A stretch of DNA of 64,000 nt from assembly GCA_963848355.1 (NCBI GenBank), contig CAWKDG010000012.1:124001-188000 (forward strand), read 5' to 3'. Shown here piece after piece: positions 52,160 through 60,727 of this stretch. The notes beneath the pieces are model-generated. The model was given only the letters and a program-made list of their open reading frames with translations, was not told where the DNA came from and searched no databases. Every line of letters starts with the position of its first letter. Positions within the stretch are counted from its first letter, which is position 1. The DNA is from CAWKDG01 sp963848355. Lineage in GTDB: Bacteria; Actinomycetota; Acidimicrobiia; Acidimicrobiales; UBA8190. The position numbers and the translations under genes were made by a program.

Positions 52160-54379
52160 ATGGCCATGACAACCTCGATGTCCGACCCGCACAGTTCTTG
52201 GCTCCATGGGAGAAGGGACTGGGCCCTTCCCCTGCTCTATGTCATCGCCGGCGGTGTTGTCCTGATGGGCTATTACCTCGTTCCGGACGGACGAGGGGGC
52301 CCCGCAGCAGTCTGGAAAGTGGTCCTGTACTGCCTGGTGAGTGCCTCGGCCGCCGGTGCCGTTTTTCTCGGGATCCGGCGTAACCGGCCCACGCGGCCGT
52401 TCGCCTGGTATCTCGTTCTGGCGAGTCAGGCCATCTATGCCTCGGGGGACGTGACCTTTTACATTCGCAACGATCTTCTGAAGCTCACGCAGTATCCCTC
52501 TGTCTCCGACGTCTTCTATCTCCTTCATTACCCAGTCCTCATCGTCGCCCTCGTGATCTTCATCCGTCACCGATCTCCGGGAGGTGACCGCGCCGCCCTC
52601 ATCGACGCTGGCGTCCTGGCCGTCACAGCGGCCATGCTGTCGTGGATCTTTGTCATCGCCCCGTCCATCAACTCGCCTGGCCAAGACACCGTGGCACGCG
52701 CTACATCGGCTGCCTACCCGATCATGGACGTGATCATGCTGGCCATGGCCCTGTGGTTGCTCATCGGGACGGGAAGGAGGACACGGTCCTTCTGGCTGCT
52801 GGGCGCGGCCCTGGTCCTGCTCTTCGCCACTGATACCACGTATGCGCTCCAGCAGATCGCCGGGACATACCATCCCGGCGGCTTCCTCGACGGGATGTGG
52901 GTCGGCTACTACCTTCTCATCGGCGCCAGTGCTCTCGATCCGTCCATGGTGCACCTAGGTGATCCGGTGCCGGCGAAGAGCCGGGTTCCGACCGCGACGC
53001 GATTCATCGGGTTGGGCTTCGCCGCAGTCGCCGTCCCTGGTGTGCTCCTCGTCGAGCAGGGGCGTAACACCCTCTACGTGTTCCCCGTGATCGCCGCAGG
53101 CACGGCTCTTCTCTTCGTCCTGGTCATTCTTCGACTCATGGGGATGGTCACTGAGCAACGTCGCATCGCCGTTGTCGACCTGCTCACAGGCCTCCGAAAC
53201 CGACGGTACTTCGAGACCCACTACGACATTGACTGCGCCCGGGCCGAGCGCTCGGGGCAGCCCCTCAGCATGGTGCTCTTCGACATCGACTTCTTCAAGT
53301 CGGTGAACGACGGATACGGGCACCCGGCGGGGGATCTGGTGCTCCGGGAGATCGCTGACCGCCTGCGCGTCGGCATGCGCGCCGGAGATGTGCTTGCTCG
53401 CTATGGGGGTGAGGAGTTCGCCGTCCTCCTCGCCGGTGCGGGGGTGGACGAAGCTCAACACACGGCGTCACGTTTGAGCAGTGCCATCAACTCGGAGCCC
53501 TTCGAAGTCTCGGAGGGCCTCACCATTCCCATCACGGTGTCGGCCGGAATCGTGACCTATCCCGACCACGTGGGCACCCCCACCGATCTCGCCGCCGCCG
53601 CTGACCGTGCCCTGTATGCGGCCAAGAGCGCCGGCCGGAACCGGCTCGTCGTCGGGAGTTTCGATCCACTGCCTAACTTTCTTCGGCGTGGGCCGGTCGA
53701 CCCGGTGGTCAGCTACCTCGAGATCCTCGCCGATCGGGCCGACGCTTACCAGGCTCCGGTGGAGCACGGGAGCGCCATCGCCCGTTGGGCTGTCGCCATG
53801 GCGAACGAACTCGGGCTGGACGAGTTTGCCCAGCGGCGCTGCGACATGGCGGCCCGCCTGCACGACGTCGGCAAGATTGCAGTGCCGATGCATATTCTGA
53901 CAGAGACTGAGCGTCTCACTCCCGAGGAATGGCGGTGCATCCGTGACCATCCTGCCCAGGGGGAGCTTCTCGTGTCGGCTGCTCCGGGGATGCGGGAGAT
54001 CGGTGAGATCGTCGGTCAGCATCACGAGCGAGTCGACGGCACCGGCTACCCCAAGGGGCTTCGAGAACACGAGATCCGTATCGAGGCGAAGATTCTCAGC
54101 GTCTGCGATGCCTTCGCCTCGATGCGTGGGGATCGACCCTACCGTCCCGGACTCAGTCAAGAAGAGGCCCGCTCGCGTCTCTTGGCCGGGAGAGGGACGC
54201 AATTTGCGGCCCCTTTGGTCGATCTATTCGTTCGCCTCCTCGACCACGACATCGTGGGGCACCTCGGCCTGCTCAGCGACAAGGCCGTCTCGTCCTCGAC
54301 GATGCCCGCCCCGGCTCGATCGCCTGAGGGCTCTCCACGACCCAGCCGGGATCCGCTGTCACCGGTCGAGCTGAACTGA
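52160..54379 (+). CDS. Membrane GGDEF plus HD-GYP c-di-GMP protein
   Basis: About 739 residues. Nine or ten hydrophobic segments (residues 15-325) are followed by a GGDEF domain (LLTGLRNRRYFETHYD, FDIDFFKSVNDGYGHPAGD, active site RYGGEEFAVLLA). After it comes an HD-GYP domain (RLHDVGKIAVPMHILTETER, the signature HHERVDGTGYPKGLREHEIR). The GGEEF site is of the synthetase-competent type and HD-GYP residues are intact, so it could both make and hydrolyse c-di-GMP. The membrane part is homologous to the protein at 28863. The start was set at the ATG at 52160; 52166 is an alternative. A DosR-like box suggests hypoxic control. Confidence 0.88.
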   Translation: MAMTTSMSDPHSSWLHGRRDWALPLLYVIAGGVVLMGYYLVPDGRGGPAAVWKVVLYCLVSASAAGAVFLGIRRNRPTRPFAWYLVLASQAIYASGDVTFYIRNDLLKLTQYPSVSDVFYLLHYPVLIVALVIFIRHRSPGGDRAALIDAGVLAVTAAMLSWIFVIAPSINSPGQDTVARATSAAYPIMDVIMLAMALWLLIGTGRRTRSFWLLGAALVLLFATDTTYALQQIAGTYHPGGFLDGMWVGYYLLIGASALDPSMVHLGDPVPAKSRVPTATRFIGLGFAAVAVPGVLLVEQGRNTLYVFPVIAAGTALLFVLVILRLMGMVTEQRRIAVVDLLTGLRNRRYFETHYDIDCARAERSGQPLSMVLFDIDFFKSVNDGYGHPAGDLVLREIADRLRVGMRAGDVLARYGGEEFAVLLAGAGVDEAQHTASRLSSAINSEPFEVSEGLTIPITVSAGIVTYPDHVGTPTDLAAAADRALYAAKSAGRNRLVVGSFDPLPNFLRRGPVDPVVSYLEILADRADAYQAPVEHGSAIARWAVAMANELGLDEFAQRRCDMAARLHDVGKIAVPMHILTETERLTPEEWRCIRDHPAQGELLVSAAPGMREIGEIVGQHHERVDGTGYPKGLREHEIRIEAKILSVCDAFASMRGDRPYRPGLSQEEARSRLLAGRGTQFAAPLVDLFVRLLDHDIVGHLGLLSDKAVSSSTMPAPARSPEGSPRPSRDPLSPVELN

Positions 54380-54487
54380 GGCCAGCCCAACATGCCCGGG
54401 CACCCGACGGCACGGATGCATTGCTCTATTGCCCGGCGACGGCGGACTCCAGGCGGGCGCCCATCGGCAAGGCCGGGCTCAGTGTGT

Positions 54488-54563
54488 TGGCAGTCCCAAC
54501 GGGATTCGAACCCGTGTCGCCACCTTGAGAGGGTGGTGTCCTTGGCCTCTAGACGATGGGACC
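54488..54563 (-). tRNA. tRNA-Glu (anticodon CTC), CCA encoded
   Basis: On the minus strand the acceptor GGTCCCA pairs with TGGGACT (G1-U72 wobble, as in actinobacterial tRNA-Glu). The anticodon stem CCACC/GGTGG encloses CTCTCAA, and the T arm contains GGGTTCGAATCCC. The 3' end GCCA is genomically encoded. Confidence 0.95.
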
Positions 54564-54688
54564 GAGCTGCACGAAGAGCCCCTCCATGGTACCCGAACGG
54601 AACTGAGACTCAGCCGGGCCTTGCCACCACTGGACGCCGACGCCCATCCCTCTCCCCCTCAGGGCGCTGCTGAACCGTGGGGCTGGAC

Positions 54689-56668
54689 TCACCGGGATTC
54701 TGGAACGAACTTCAGACCGGGAAGCCGGACGATCGGGGCCCACCACGCCGTCGGGATGCGGAGCCCGGAAGCTGGACCGGTCAGGATCACGGTCCACGGC
54801 TTGTCGCTCCCGTGCTTGATGTCGGCGATCGCATCGGAGATCGGTCGGCGTTTGATGAGGACGAAACGCCAGTTCAGGGCCACCTCGTCCTCCTTTCCTT
54901 GCAGGCTCGCAATGAAGCGGCTGCAGTCATAAGCGGCAATCTGGTAGAGCCCCCGTGACTCGTCCGTCGACAAACAGAGCACGCGCCGCCCAGAGTCGAT
55001 CTCTCGTTCCACGGTGTCGTACCATGCCGGTTTTATGGCGGCAGGGACGGGCCAGTGGCTCGCCATCGCTTCATAGATCGGTCCCTCTTGGACGCTGCTG
55101 GCCGCGATGACGGCGATGACGGTGTAGACGGTGAGCCTCAGGAGCCGCCTCCCCACATCGAGCTTGGAGACGAACTCGATGACGGCGAGCGAGACCCACG
55201 CGAAGGAGAGCACGAACTCCAACTTCGTGGGCCCATAGGCTGGCGCGGCCTTCGTCACCCACGCTCCGGCCAACAGAACAGCCACGAAGTAGGCGAGAAG
55301 CCAGTTCAAGATTGTGGCGTAGCCGCTCTCGGTCACCGCGCGACGAGGCCGGACCTCGGACGGCGAAAGCCACGTGAACGACAGGAGAAGAAAGACGATC
55401 AACGCCTCTGTCTCGGCTGTCACGACGGGAGTTCCTCCTGTAGCGCTCAGGAGACCGTCGCCTCCCCCGATCGAGGCGGCGGCAGTGCGGTACTGCTGCA
55501 CCAATTCGAACTCCAGGAGGCTTGCCGCAGCCAAGAGGACCACGACCATCGGGACCGATCGTCGACCGCCCCTGATGGCAAAGCCGAGAACGGGGATGCA
55601 GTAGGCGGCGATAGCGGCCCCCGCCAGTGGCAACAGAGGAACCCACGCGGAACCGGCTCCGAAGAGCAGAAAGGCGCCGGCGAGCCAGATGACGAGCGAT
55701 GTCCGGTCGTCCAGACGGGACCTGACCGCCAGGAGGTAGGCCGTCGGCAGAACGAGGAGCAGGGCCAGCTCAGCGGAGAGGAAGGCGTTGTTCATCAGGA
55801 GCATGCATCCGCTGGCGAGGACGACGGTGACACAGGCCCACACCAACAGGGCCACGGTCAGACGACGGAGGCCGTCCAGGATACGCACCACGAGAGCGGC
55901 GATAACCGGTACACAGATGATCAATACGCCGTAAGCGGAGAGCACCACTTCCGAACTCGACGACAACGGCAGATTCCGAGGGAGCACCCCGCTGACGGCA
56001 GACCGTACGCCCGCCAGATAGGTGGCGACGACCGGCCCGAAGATGCCTACCGACGAACCGGATCCGAAGATCGTCGTCACACCGTGGACGGTGTGCTGGT
56101 TGGACACGATGTCGATCCACGCACCGTTGTCCTCGGACACCAGAAGGAAACGCAGGGCACCTTGAGTGCCGGCCGGAGACACATGGGCCCCGAACATCGC
56201 CGCCAGCAGGAGAGAGACGACAGCCGCTCCGAGCTCGACTGCGGCGCCGTGACTCGAAGAAAGTGCCTGAGGTTTGATTCTCCGGCCGAGGACGAGGAGA
56301 AGGATCAACCCGAGGAGGGCACAGGGACCCAGCCACGACAGGCTCCAACCATCACCGGGAAACACGGCATGGAACGCCCTGAAGGCCACGGCGATGACGA
56401 CAAGGACGACAATGCCGGACAAGACCAGATTGGCGACGCCCCGACCGAGCCACGACAACGCGGCGGCCAGTGCGACGGCGAGAACAGTGGCCGGAACCGA
56501 CCAGTGCACCACGCTGGCCAGGGCCACCCCGAAGAGCGCCCCCGAGACCGCCCATGGCAGGGCGAGATATTTGTCGCTGTCGATCGGTCCGACCACCGGA
56601 GGCAGCCGCCGACGATCGCGTGGTGCTCGTCGAGCGACGTCATCCTCCACGTCAGGGTCGATACTCAT
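54689..56668 (-). CDS. Large polytopic membrane protein, unknown function
   Basis: About 659 residues with roughly 14 hydrophobic segments (for example YLALPWAVSGALFGVALASV, VVSLLLAAMFGAHVSPAG, LALLLVLPTAYLLAVRSR). A soluble C-terminal 130 residues follow (AIKPAWYDTVEREIDSGRRV, CLSTDESRGLYQIAAYDCSR). The layout resembles polytopic glycosyltransferase-like or O-antigen-type membrane proteins, but no motif proves it. The ATG at 56668 was chosen as the start of the folded part; its ribosome-binding site is weak. It is next to tRNA-Glu and outside the box-bearing island. Confidence 0.7.
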   Translation of the reverse strand: MSIDPDVEDDVARRAPRDRRRLPPVVGPIDSDKYLALPWAVSGALFGVALASVVHWSVPATVLAVALAAALSWLGRGVANLVLSGIVVLVVIAVAFRAFHAVFPGDGWSLSWLGPCALLGLILLLVLGRRIKPQALSSSHGAAVELGAAVVSLLLAAMFGAHVSPAGTQGALRFLLVSEDNGAWIDIVSNQHTVHGVTTIFGSGSSVGIFGPVVATYLAGVRSAVSGVLPRNLPLSSSSEVVLSAYGVLIICVPVIAALVVRILDGLRRLTVALLVWACVTVVLASGCMLLMNNAFLSAELALLLVLPTAYLLAVRSRLDDRTSLVIWLAGAFLLFGAGSAWVPLLPLAGAAIAAYCIPVLGFAIRGGRRSVPMVVVLLAAASLLEFELVQQYRTAAASIGGGDGLLSATGGTPVVTAETEALIVFLLLSFTWLSPSEVRPRRAVTESGYATILNWLLAYFVAVLLAGAWVTKAAPAYGPTKLEFVLSFAWVSLAVIEFVSKLDVGRRLLRLTVYTVIAVIAASSVQEGPIYEAMASHWPVPAAIKPAWYDTVEREIDSGRRVLCLSTDESRGLYQIAAYDCSRFIASLQGKEDEVALNWRFVLIKRRPISDAIADIKHGSDKPWTVILTGPASGLRIPTAWWAPIVRLPGLKFVPESR

Positions 56669-56976
56669 GCATCGCTCATTCGTCGCTGGGACAGGACAGG
56701 GTGCTGACGGCGTGGTCGACGATTGTTGTCGGTGGTGAGCGAGATGAGCGTAACCGATGGGGCATTTGGAATCGGAGATGATTGATCCCGATCGGACCAC
56801 CGGCCAACACACCGTGGGAGGACCGCCAATCAACTCACAGCGTCGTGAAAGGTGCCCCCTCCAGCGGTGAGTATTGGGCGCGCCACGCGTGGCGAGGAGC
56901 TCGACCGAGCCCGCACCAGGGGATTCGGACATCCACAATCCGGTCGGTGAACTCGAAACAAGGTGGGTCTAGTCTG
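56669..56976. other. Divergent intergenic region
   Basis: About 308 nt between the leftward membrane protein and the rightward dioxygenase. No DosR-like box, RNA gene or convincing small frame was seen. Confidence 0.5.
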
Positions 56977-58101
56977 ATGCCCGTGGCGAACATGGACGGC
57001 GTGGAGATGAACGTCCCGTGGGTCGAGTCGCCGTTCTTCCGACGGGAGCTGGCTCGACGCCCGACCCTCACCGACCCGGAGCGGGAGTTGGCGACGCGGT
57101 ACCACGAACAGGGATACATCGCCCTCGAGCAAGCCGTGCCCCACGAGCTGTGCGACCGGGTGCGGGCCGAGGTGGAGCCCCTCTTCGAGGACGCCACCGC
57201 CGTGAAGGAACGGAGGGTACAGGACGTCTGGCGCTCGGGGCACGAGACGGTCCGGGAGCTGGCCGTTCTGCCGAGCATCCAGAAATTGCTCGGTACTCTC
57301 TACGGCCGGCGACCGTTCCCCTTCCAGACGTTGGATTTCAAATGGGGGACGGAGCAGCGGGGACATTCCGATTCGGTGCACTTCAGTTGCATGCCTGCCC
57401 GCTACATGTGCGGGGTGTGGGTGGCCCTGGAGGACGTGGACGACGGTAACGGGCCGCTCTTCTACTATCCGGGCTCGCACAGATTGCCGGAACTGAACGG
57501 CTACGACCTCGGCGCCACGGTCGACGACTATTTCTACCCCGTGTACGAGGACCTGCAGCACGAACTGATGGACGAGCTCGGCCTGAAGCCGACGGAATTC
57601 CATGCCCGCAAGGGGGATGCTCTCATCTGGTCCTCCAATATCATCCATGGCGGCAGGCCCGTCCTGCGGACCGGAAGCACCCGCTGGTCGCAGGTCACCC
57701 ACTTCTTCTTCGAGGACTGCATCTACTATCAGCCGCACTCCTCAGAGATTCCGACGGGAGAGCTTCGTATGCTCGACGTCGTGGACCTCAACACCCTCGA
57801 GCGGGTGGAGCCGTCCTACAACGGCAAGAAGGTCTGGGTCCAACCACTCGGCAACACCCGCTCGAGGCTCTCCATGAGTCCTCTTCCACCCGAACCGGCG
57901 GACGCACCCGACGATCCGATGCCCGCGCCGATCGGAGCGGCCGAACCCGATACGACGCAGGCCGCCTCTGACTCTCAGCCCGCCGCCACTGTGCCGATTC
58001 GGCCACCCGCGACCGACGCACGCCTCGTGCGACTCCGCCAGCACCCCGCCGGGCGCGCCCTGCTCCATGCGGCACACCGGGTCCGAGACCGCCTCTCCTG
58101 A
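56977..58101 (+). CDS. Phytanoyl-CoA dioxygenase (PhyH) family protein
   Basis: About 374 residues, a non-heme Fe(II)/2-oxoglutarate oxygenase fold. Iron ligands are likely the H-x-D of QRGHSDSVHFSCMPARYMCG and the distal His of WSSNIIHGGRPVLR. GPLFYYPGSHRLPE and the 2-oxoglutarate-binding Arg region (TGSTRWSQVTHFFF) follow. The last 80 residues are Pro/Ala-rich and probably disordered. Relatives hydroxylate lipids or small natural products; the substrate is unknown. The ATG at 56977 follows AAGGTGGG at 8-10 nt. It needs oxygen, so it falls outside the anaerobic theme. Confidence 0.82.
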   Translation: MPVANMDGVEMNVPWVESPFFRRELARRPTLTDPERELATRYHEQGYIALEQAVPHELCDRVRAEVEPLFEDATAVKERRVQDVWRSGHETVRELAVLPSIQKLLGTLYGRRPFPFQTLDFKWGTEQRGHSDSVHFSCMPARYMCGVWVALEDVDDGNGPLFYYPGSHRLPELNGYDLGATVDDYFYPVYEDLQHELMDELGLKPTEFHARKGDALIWSSNIIHGGRPVLRTGSTRWSQVTHFFFEDCIYYQPHSSEIPTGELRMLDVVDLNTLERVEPSYNGKKVWVQPLGNTRSRLSMSPLPPEPADAPDDPMPAPIGAAEPDTTQAASDSQPAATVPIRPPATDARLVRLRQHPAGRALLHAAHRVRDRLS

Positions 58102-58147
58102 CGACTTTCGTCGGCGGTGCCTCAGCGTGGATGCCATCGCATGCAGC

Positions 58148-58172
58148 GGCCCCAGGCCGATGACCTGGGGCC
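58148..58172. terminator. Strong GC hairpin between dioxygenase gene and tRNA-Gln
   Basis: GGCCCCAGG and CCTGGGGCC form a perfect 9-bp stem with a 7-nt loop. It is placed 47 nt after the dioxygenase stop and 20 nt beyond the tRNA-Gln 3' end, so it could serve both. Confidence 0.6.
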
Positions 58173-58191
58173 GGAGTGCTGCGGGACCGAG

Positions 58192-58263
58192 CTCGGGGGG
58201 GAGGACTCGAACCCCCAATAACAGGGCCAGAACCTGCCGTGTTGCCGATTACACCACCCCCGA
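58192..58263 (-). tRNA. tRNA-Gln (anticodon CTG)
   Basis: On the minus strand the acceptor TCGGGGG pairs fully with CCCCCGA. The D arm has GTGTAATCGGCAACAC, the anticodon loop is TTCTGGC with CTG, and the T loop is TTCGAGT. CCA is not encoded. Length 72 nt. Confidence 0.95.
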
Positions 58264-58280
58264 ATGGGCGGCCCCCCAAC

Positions 58281-58997
58281 CTAGCCGATCGACCACTGCG
58301 GCCGGGGTCTTCTCATGGCGACGAGCGGGATGCCACCGAGCCCGCCACCACGCAGGCCCAGCCTGTGCAGGCGCTGGAACCCGACGATCCGGCCGAGCGC
58401 CACGCCGAGGGTCTCCTTGGCGAAGTACGGCACCGCCGAGAACCCCGTGATCGGCGAATGTGTCGTCGGGACGGGCCACGCCTTCAACCCCACGTCGGTG
58501 GCGATGGCCAGGCTCCGGTCCTCGTGGAAGCCGTCGGTGACGATGAGGACGCGGTCGAGGCCGCGCCCGTGGAGCGCGGCGGCGGCATCGGACAGGTTGG
58601 CCCACGAATCATCACCCCCGACATCGATGATCGCACTCGCCGGCACCCCCCGGGCCACGAGCCAGCGCTTCGACGTCTCCGCCTCGGTGAACTCGTCACC
58701 GGGTTCCTTGTACCCGGTCGTCACGATCAGGGGTACGAGGTGGCGTCGCCACAGGTCGTCGACCTCTGCCAACCGCCCGGCCAGATCAGGCGACGGCACC
58801 CCGTCGTACTGGGCCGCGCCCATCACCACGATCGCCTGCTCGGGCCGTGCCTCGGTGTGGCGCGACGTCAGCCAGACCTGGACAGCCGTCACGGCGAGGT
58901 AGCCGGCGACGACGACGGCCACGAGCAGGACGATGCGGACGAGTTTCCACACCATCCGCCACAGGCGACCGGCCGCCACCACCGCCACCGCCGCCAC
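58281..58997 (-). CDS. YdcF/SanA-like (DUF218) membrane-anchored protein
   Basis: Up to 238 residues. An N-terminal membrane anchor (LVRIVLLVAVVVAGYLAVTA) precedes a DUF218 domain: QAIVVMGAAQYDGVPSPDLA, LIVTTGYKEPGDEFTEAETS, VLIVTDGFHEDRSLAIATDV. The family is linked to envelope functions, with no established enzyme activity. The start is uncertain: GTG at 58997 or ATG at 58955. It lies 33 nt after gltX in the same direction. Confidence 0.8.
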   Translation of the reverse strand: MAAVAVVAAGRLWRMVWKLVRIVLLVAVVVAGYLAVTAVQVWLTSRHTEARPEQAIVVMGAAQYDGVPSPDLAGRLAEVDDLWRRHLVPLIVTTGYKEPGDEFTEAETSKRWLVARGVPASAIIDVGGDDSWANLSDAAAALHGRGLDRVLIVTDGFHEDRSLAIATDVGLKAWPVPTTHSPITGFSAVPYFAKETLGVALGRIVGFQRLHRLGLRGGGLGGIPLVAMRRPRPQWSIG

Positions 58998-59030
58998 GCT
59001 TCTGACGCGTCCCGACGTTCGGGGGAACGG

Positions 59031-60458
59031 TCAGCCGGCCCGGAGACGGTCGGCGACCGCTCTCACGCGCTCGATGACGGCGTCGCGGCCGAGGACCTCC
59101 ATCGACTCGAACAAGGGCGGCCCCACCCGCCGGCCGGTGACCGCGACGCGGATGGGGGCCTGGGCCTTGCCCAGCTTCAGCCCCACGGTCTCCCCCACCG
59201 TCGTCGTGGCCTCCTTCAACGCCTCGGCCGACCACGGGCAGTCGCGGTAGGCGTCGAGCGCGCCGTGCAGGATGGCGGGGGCCGTCTCGTTGGTCTCCAA
59301 CCACGTCCACGTCTCGTCGTCGATCGCCGGCCCGGCCAGGAAGAGGAAGTCCACCATCCCCGGGACCTCGGCGAGCACGGCCACCCGTTCCTGGACGAGC
59401 GGGGCCATGACGCGGAAGGCCGCCTCGTCGAACCGCTCCTCGGGCCACGGCGCCACCGGCGCGGATATCCACGGCCGGGCCGCCTCGATGAACGCGTCGA
59501 TCGACAGCGCCCGGATGTACTCGCCGTTCAGCCACCGCAGTTTCTCGACGTCGAAGAAGGCCGGCGCGTGGTTCACGTCCTCGAGCCGGAAGTCGGCGAT
59601 CAGCTCGGCGGCCGAGAGGATCTCGCGCCCGTCGGGGTGGCTCCAACCGAGCAGCGCCAGGTAATTGCGCATGGCGTCGGCCAGGTAGCCCTCGTCGCGG
59701 TAGGACTCGACGGCGACGGTGTCGCGACGTTTGGACAGCTTCTGCCTCTTGGCGTTCACCAACAGAGGGAGATGGGCGAACTTCGGGAGCTCGGCGCCGG
59801 GCCCTTCGAGCGCCTCCCACAGGAGCAGGCCCTTCGGCGTCGACGGCAGGAGATCCTCGCCCCGGATGACGTGGCTGATCCCCATGGCGATGTCGTCGAC
59901 CACGTTGGCCAGCACGAAGAGCGGGGCCCCGGAGGACTTTACGACCACGAAGTCCTCGAGCGAGGCGCACGGGAAGACCACGTCGCCGCGGATCATGTCG
60001 TGGACAACGACCTCGCCCTCGTCGGGTGTCCGGAACCGCAGCGCGCCCGCCGTCCGCGGCAGATCCCGGTCCCGGCAGAACCCGTCGTATCCCGGTGTGG
60101 CGTTCTCCTCGGTCCGGGCGTCGACGACCTCGCGCGTGCAGTCGCAGGCGTAGACGGCGCCGGTGTTCCACAGGACGTCGACCGCCTTCGTCGTCTCCTC
60201 ACCCCGCTCGGACTGGCGGTACGGTCCCTCGTCGGGCTCCATGGCCAGCCAGGCCAGCGACGTCACGATCCCGTCCACCCACTCCTCACGGTTCCGCTCG
60301 GCGTCGGTGTCCTCGATCCGGAGGATGAAGGTCCCGTCGTTCTGGCGGGCGAAGAGCCAATTGAACAGCGCCGCCCGCGCGCTCCCGACGTGGAGGAAGC
60401 CCGTGGGTGACGGTGCGAAGCGGACCCGGGGCCGGCCGCCCCCGGCCTGCTCGACCAC
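59031..60458 (-). CDS. gltX: Glutamyl-tRNA synthetase
   Basis: 475 residues: class I HIGH-equivalent RFAPSPTGFLHVGSARAALF, FILRIEDTDAERNREEWVDG, the KMSKS-equivalent KLSKRRDTVAVES, and a C-terminal anticodon-binding helical domain (ALNPV-like APIRVAVTGRRVGPPLFESM). It charges tRNA-Glu, and in actinobacteria usually also tRNA-Gln for later amidation. The GTG at 60458 follows the ferredoxin stop by 5 nt and has GAGGA upstream. A tRNA-Gln and a tRNA-Glu gene lie nearby. Confidence 0.95.
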   Translation of the reverse strand: MVEQAGGGRPRVRFAPSPTGFLHVGSARAALFNWLFARQNDGTFILRIEDTDAERNREEWVDGIVTSLAWLAMEPDEGPYRQSERGEETTKAVDVLWNTGAVYACDCTREVVDARTEENATPGYDGFCRDRDLPRTAGALRFRTPDEGEVVVHDMIRGDVVFPCASLEDFVVVKSSGAPLFVLANVVDDIAMGISHVIRGEDLLPSTPKGLLLWEALEGPGAELPKFAHLPLLVNAKRQKLSKRRDTVAVESYRDEGYLADAMRNYLALLGWSHPDGREILSAAELIADFRLEDVNHAPAFFDVEKLRWLNGEYIRALSIDAFIEAARPWISAPVAPWPEERFDEAAFRVMAPLVQERVAVLAEVPGMVDFLFLAGPAIDDETWTWLETNETAPAILHGALDAYRDCPWSAEALKEATTTVGETVGLKLGKAQAPIRVAVTGRRVGPPLFESMEVLGRDAVIERVRAVADRLRAG

Positions 60459-60463
60459 CGTCG

Positions 60464-60661
60464 TTACTCGTCCTCGACGAGCGTGATGGCCCCGGTCGGG
60501 CAGTTGTTCGCCGCCATCCTGACCTTGTCCCACAGCTCGGCCGGTGGGTTCTCGTTCAGGACGTAGAGGAACCCGTCGTCACGGACCTCGAACACCTCGG
60601 GCACGATCCCCATGCATACCGCGTTCGATGCGCACGCGTCGTAATCCACGACCACCTTCAT
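60464..60661 (-). CDS. Small [3Fe-4S]-type ferredoxin
   Basis: 65 residues: VVVDYDACASNAVCMGIVPE, VFEVRDDGFLYVLNE, and NNCPTGAITLVEDE. The cluster pattern C-x5-C ... C-P lacks the usual central cysteine, as in actinobacterial [3Fe-4S] ferredoxins that feed cytochromes P450 or KshA-type oxygenases. The ATG at 60661 has GGAGGT 8 nt upstream. It sits in one direction with the thiolase genes above and gltX below. Confidence 0.9.
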   Translation of the reverse strand: MKVVVDYDACASNAVCMGIVPEVFEVRDDGFLYVLNENPPAELWDKVRMAANNCPTGAITLVEDE

Positions 60662-60727
60662 CGGTCGGACCTCCACTTTTCGCCGCCGGGGACCCCGGTG
60701 TCCCGGCGCAGTGTAGCGGTGCGACGA

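Noticed and set aside
55055..56707. A 550-codon plus-strand frame
   Set aside because: Antisense to the large membrane protein, extremely rich in charged residues, no recognisable motif.
58176..60410. A 744-codon open frame on the plus strand
   Set aside because: It is the antisense shadow of gltX and the YdcF-like gene; composition is Arg/Gly/Asp-rich without any domain, as expected from high-G+C codon bias.
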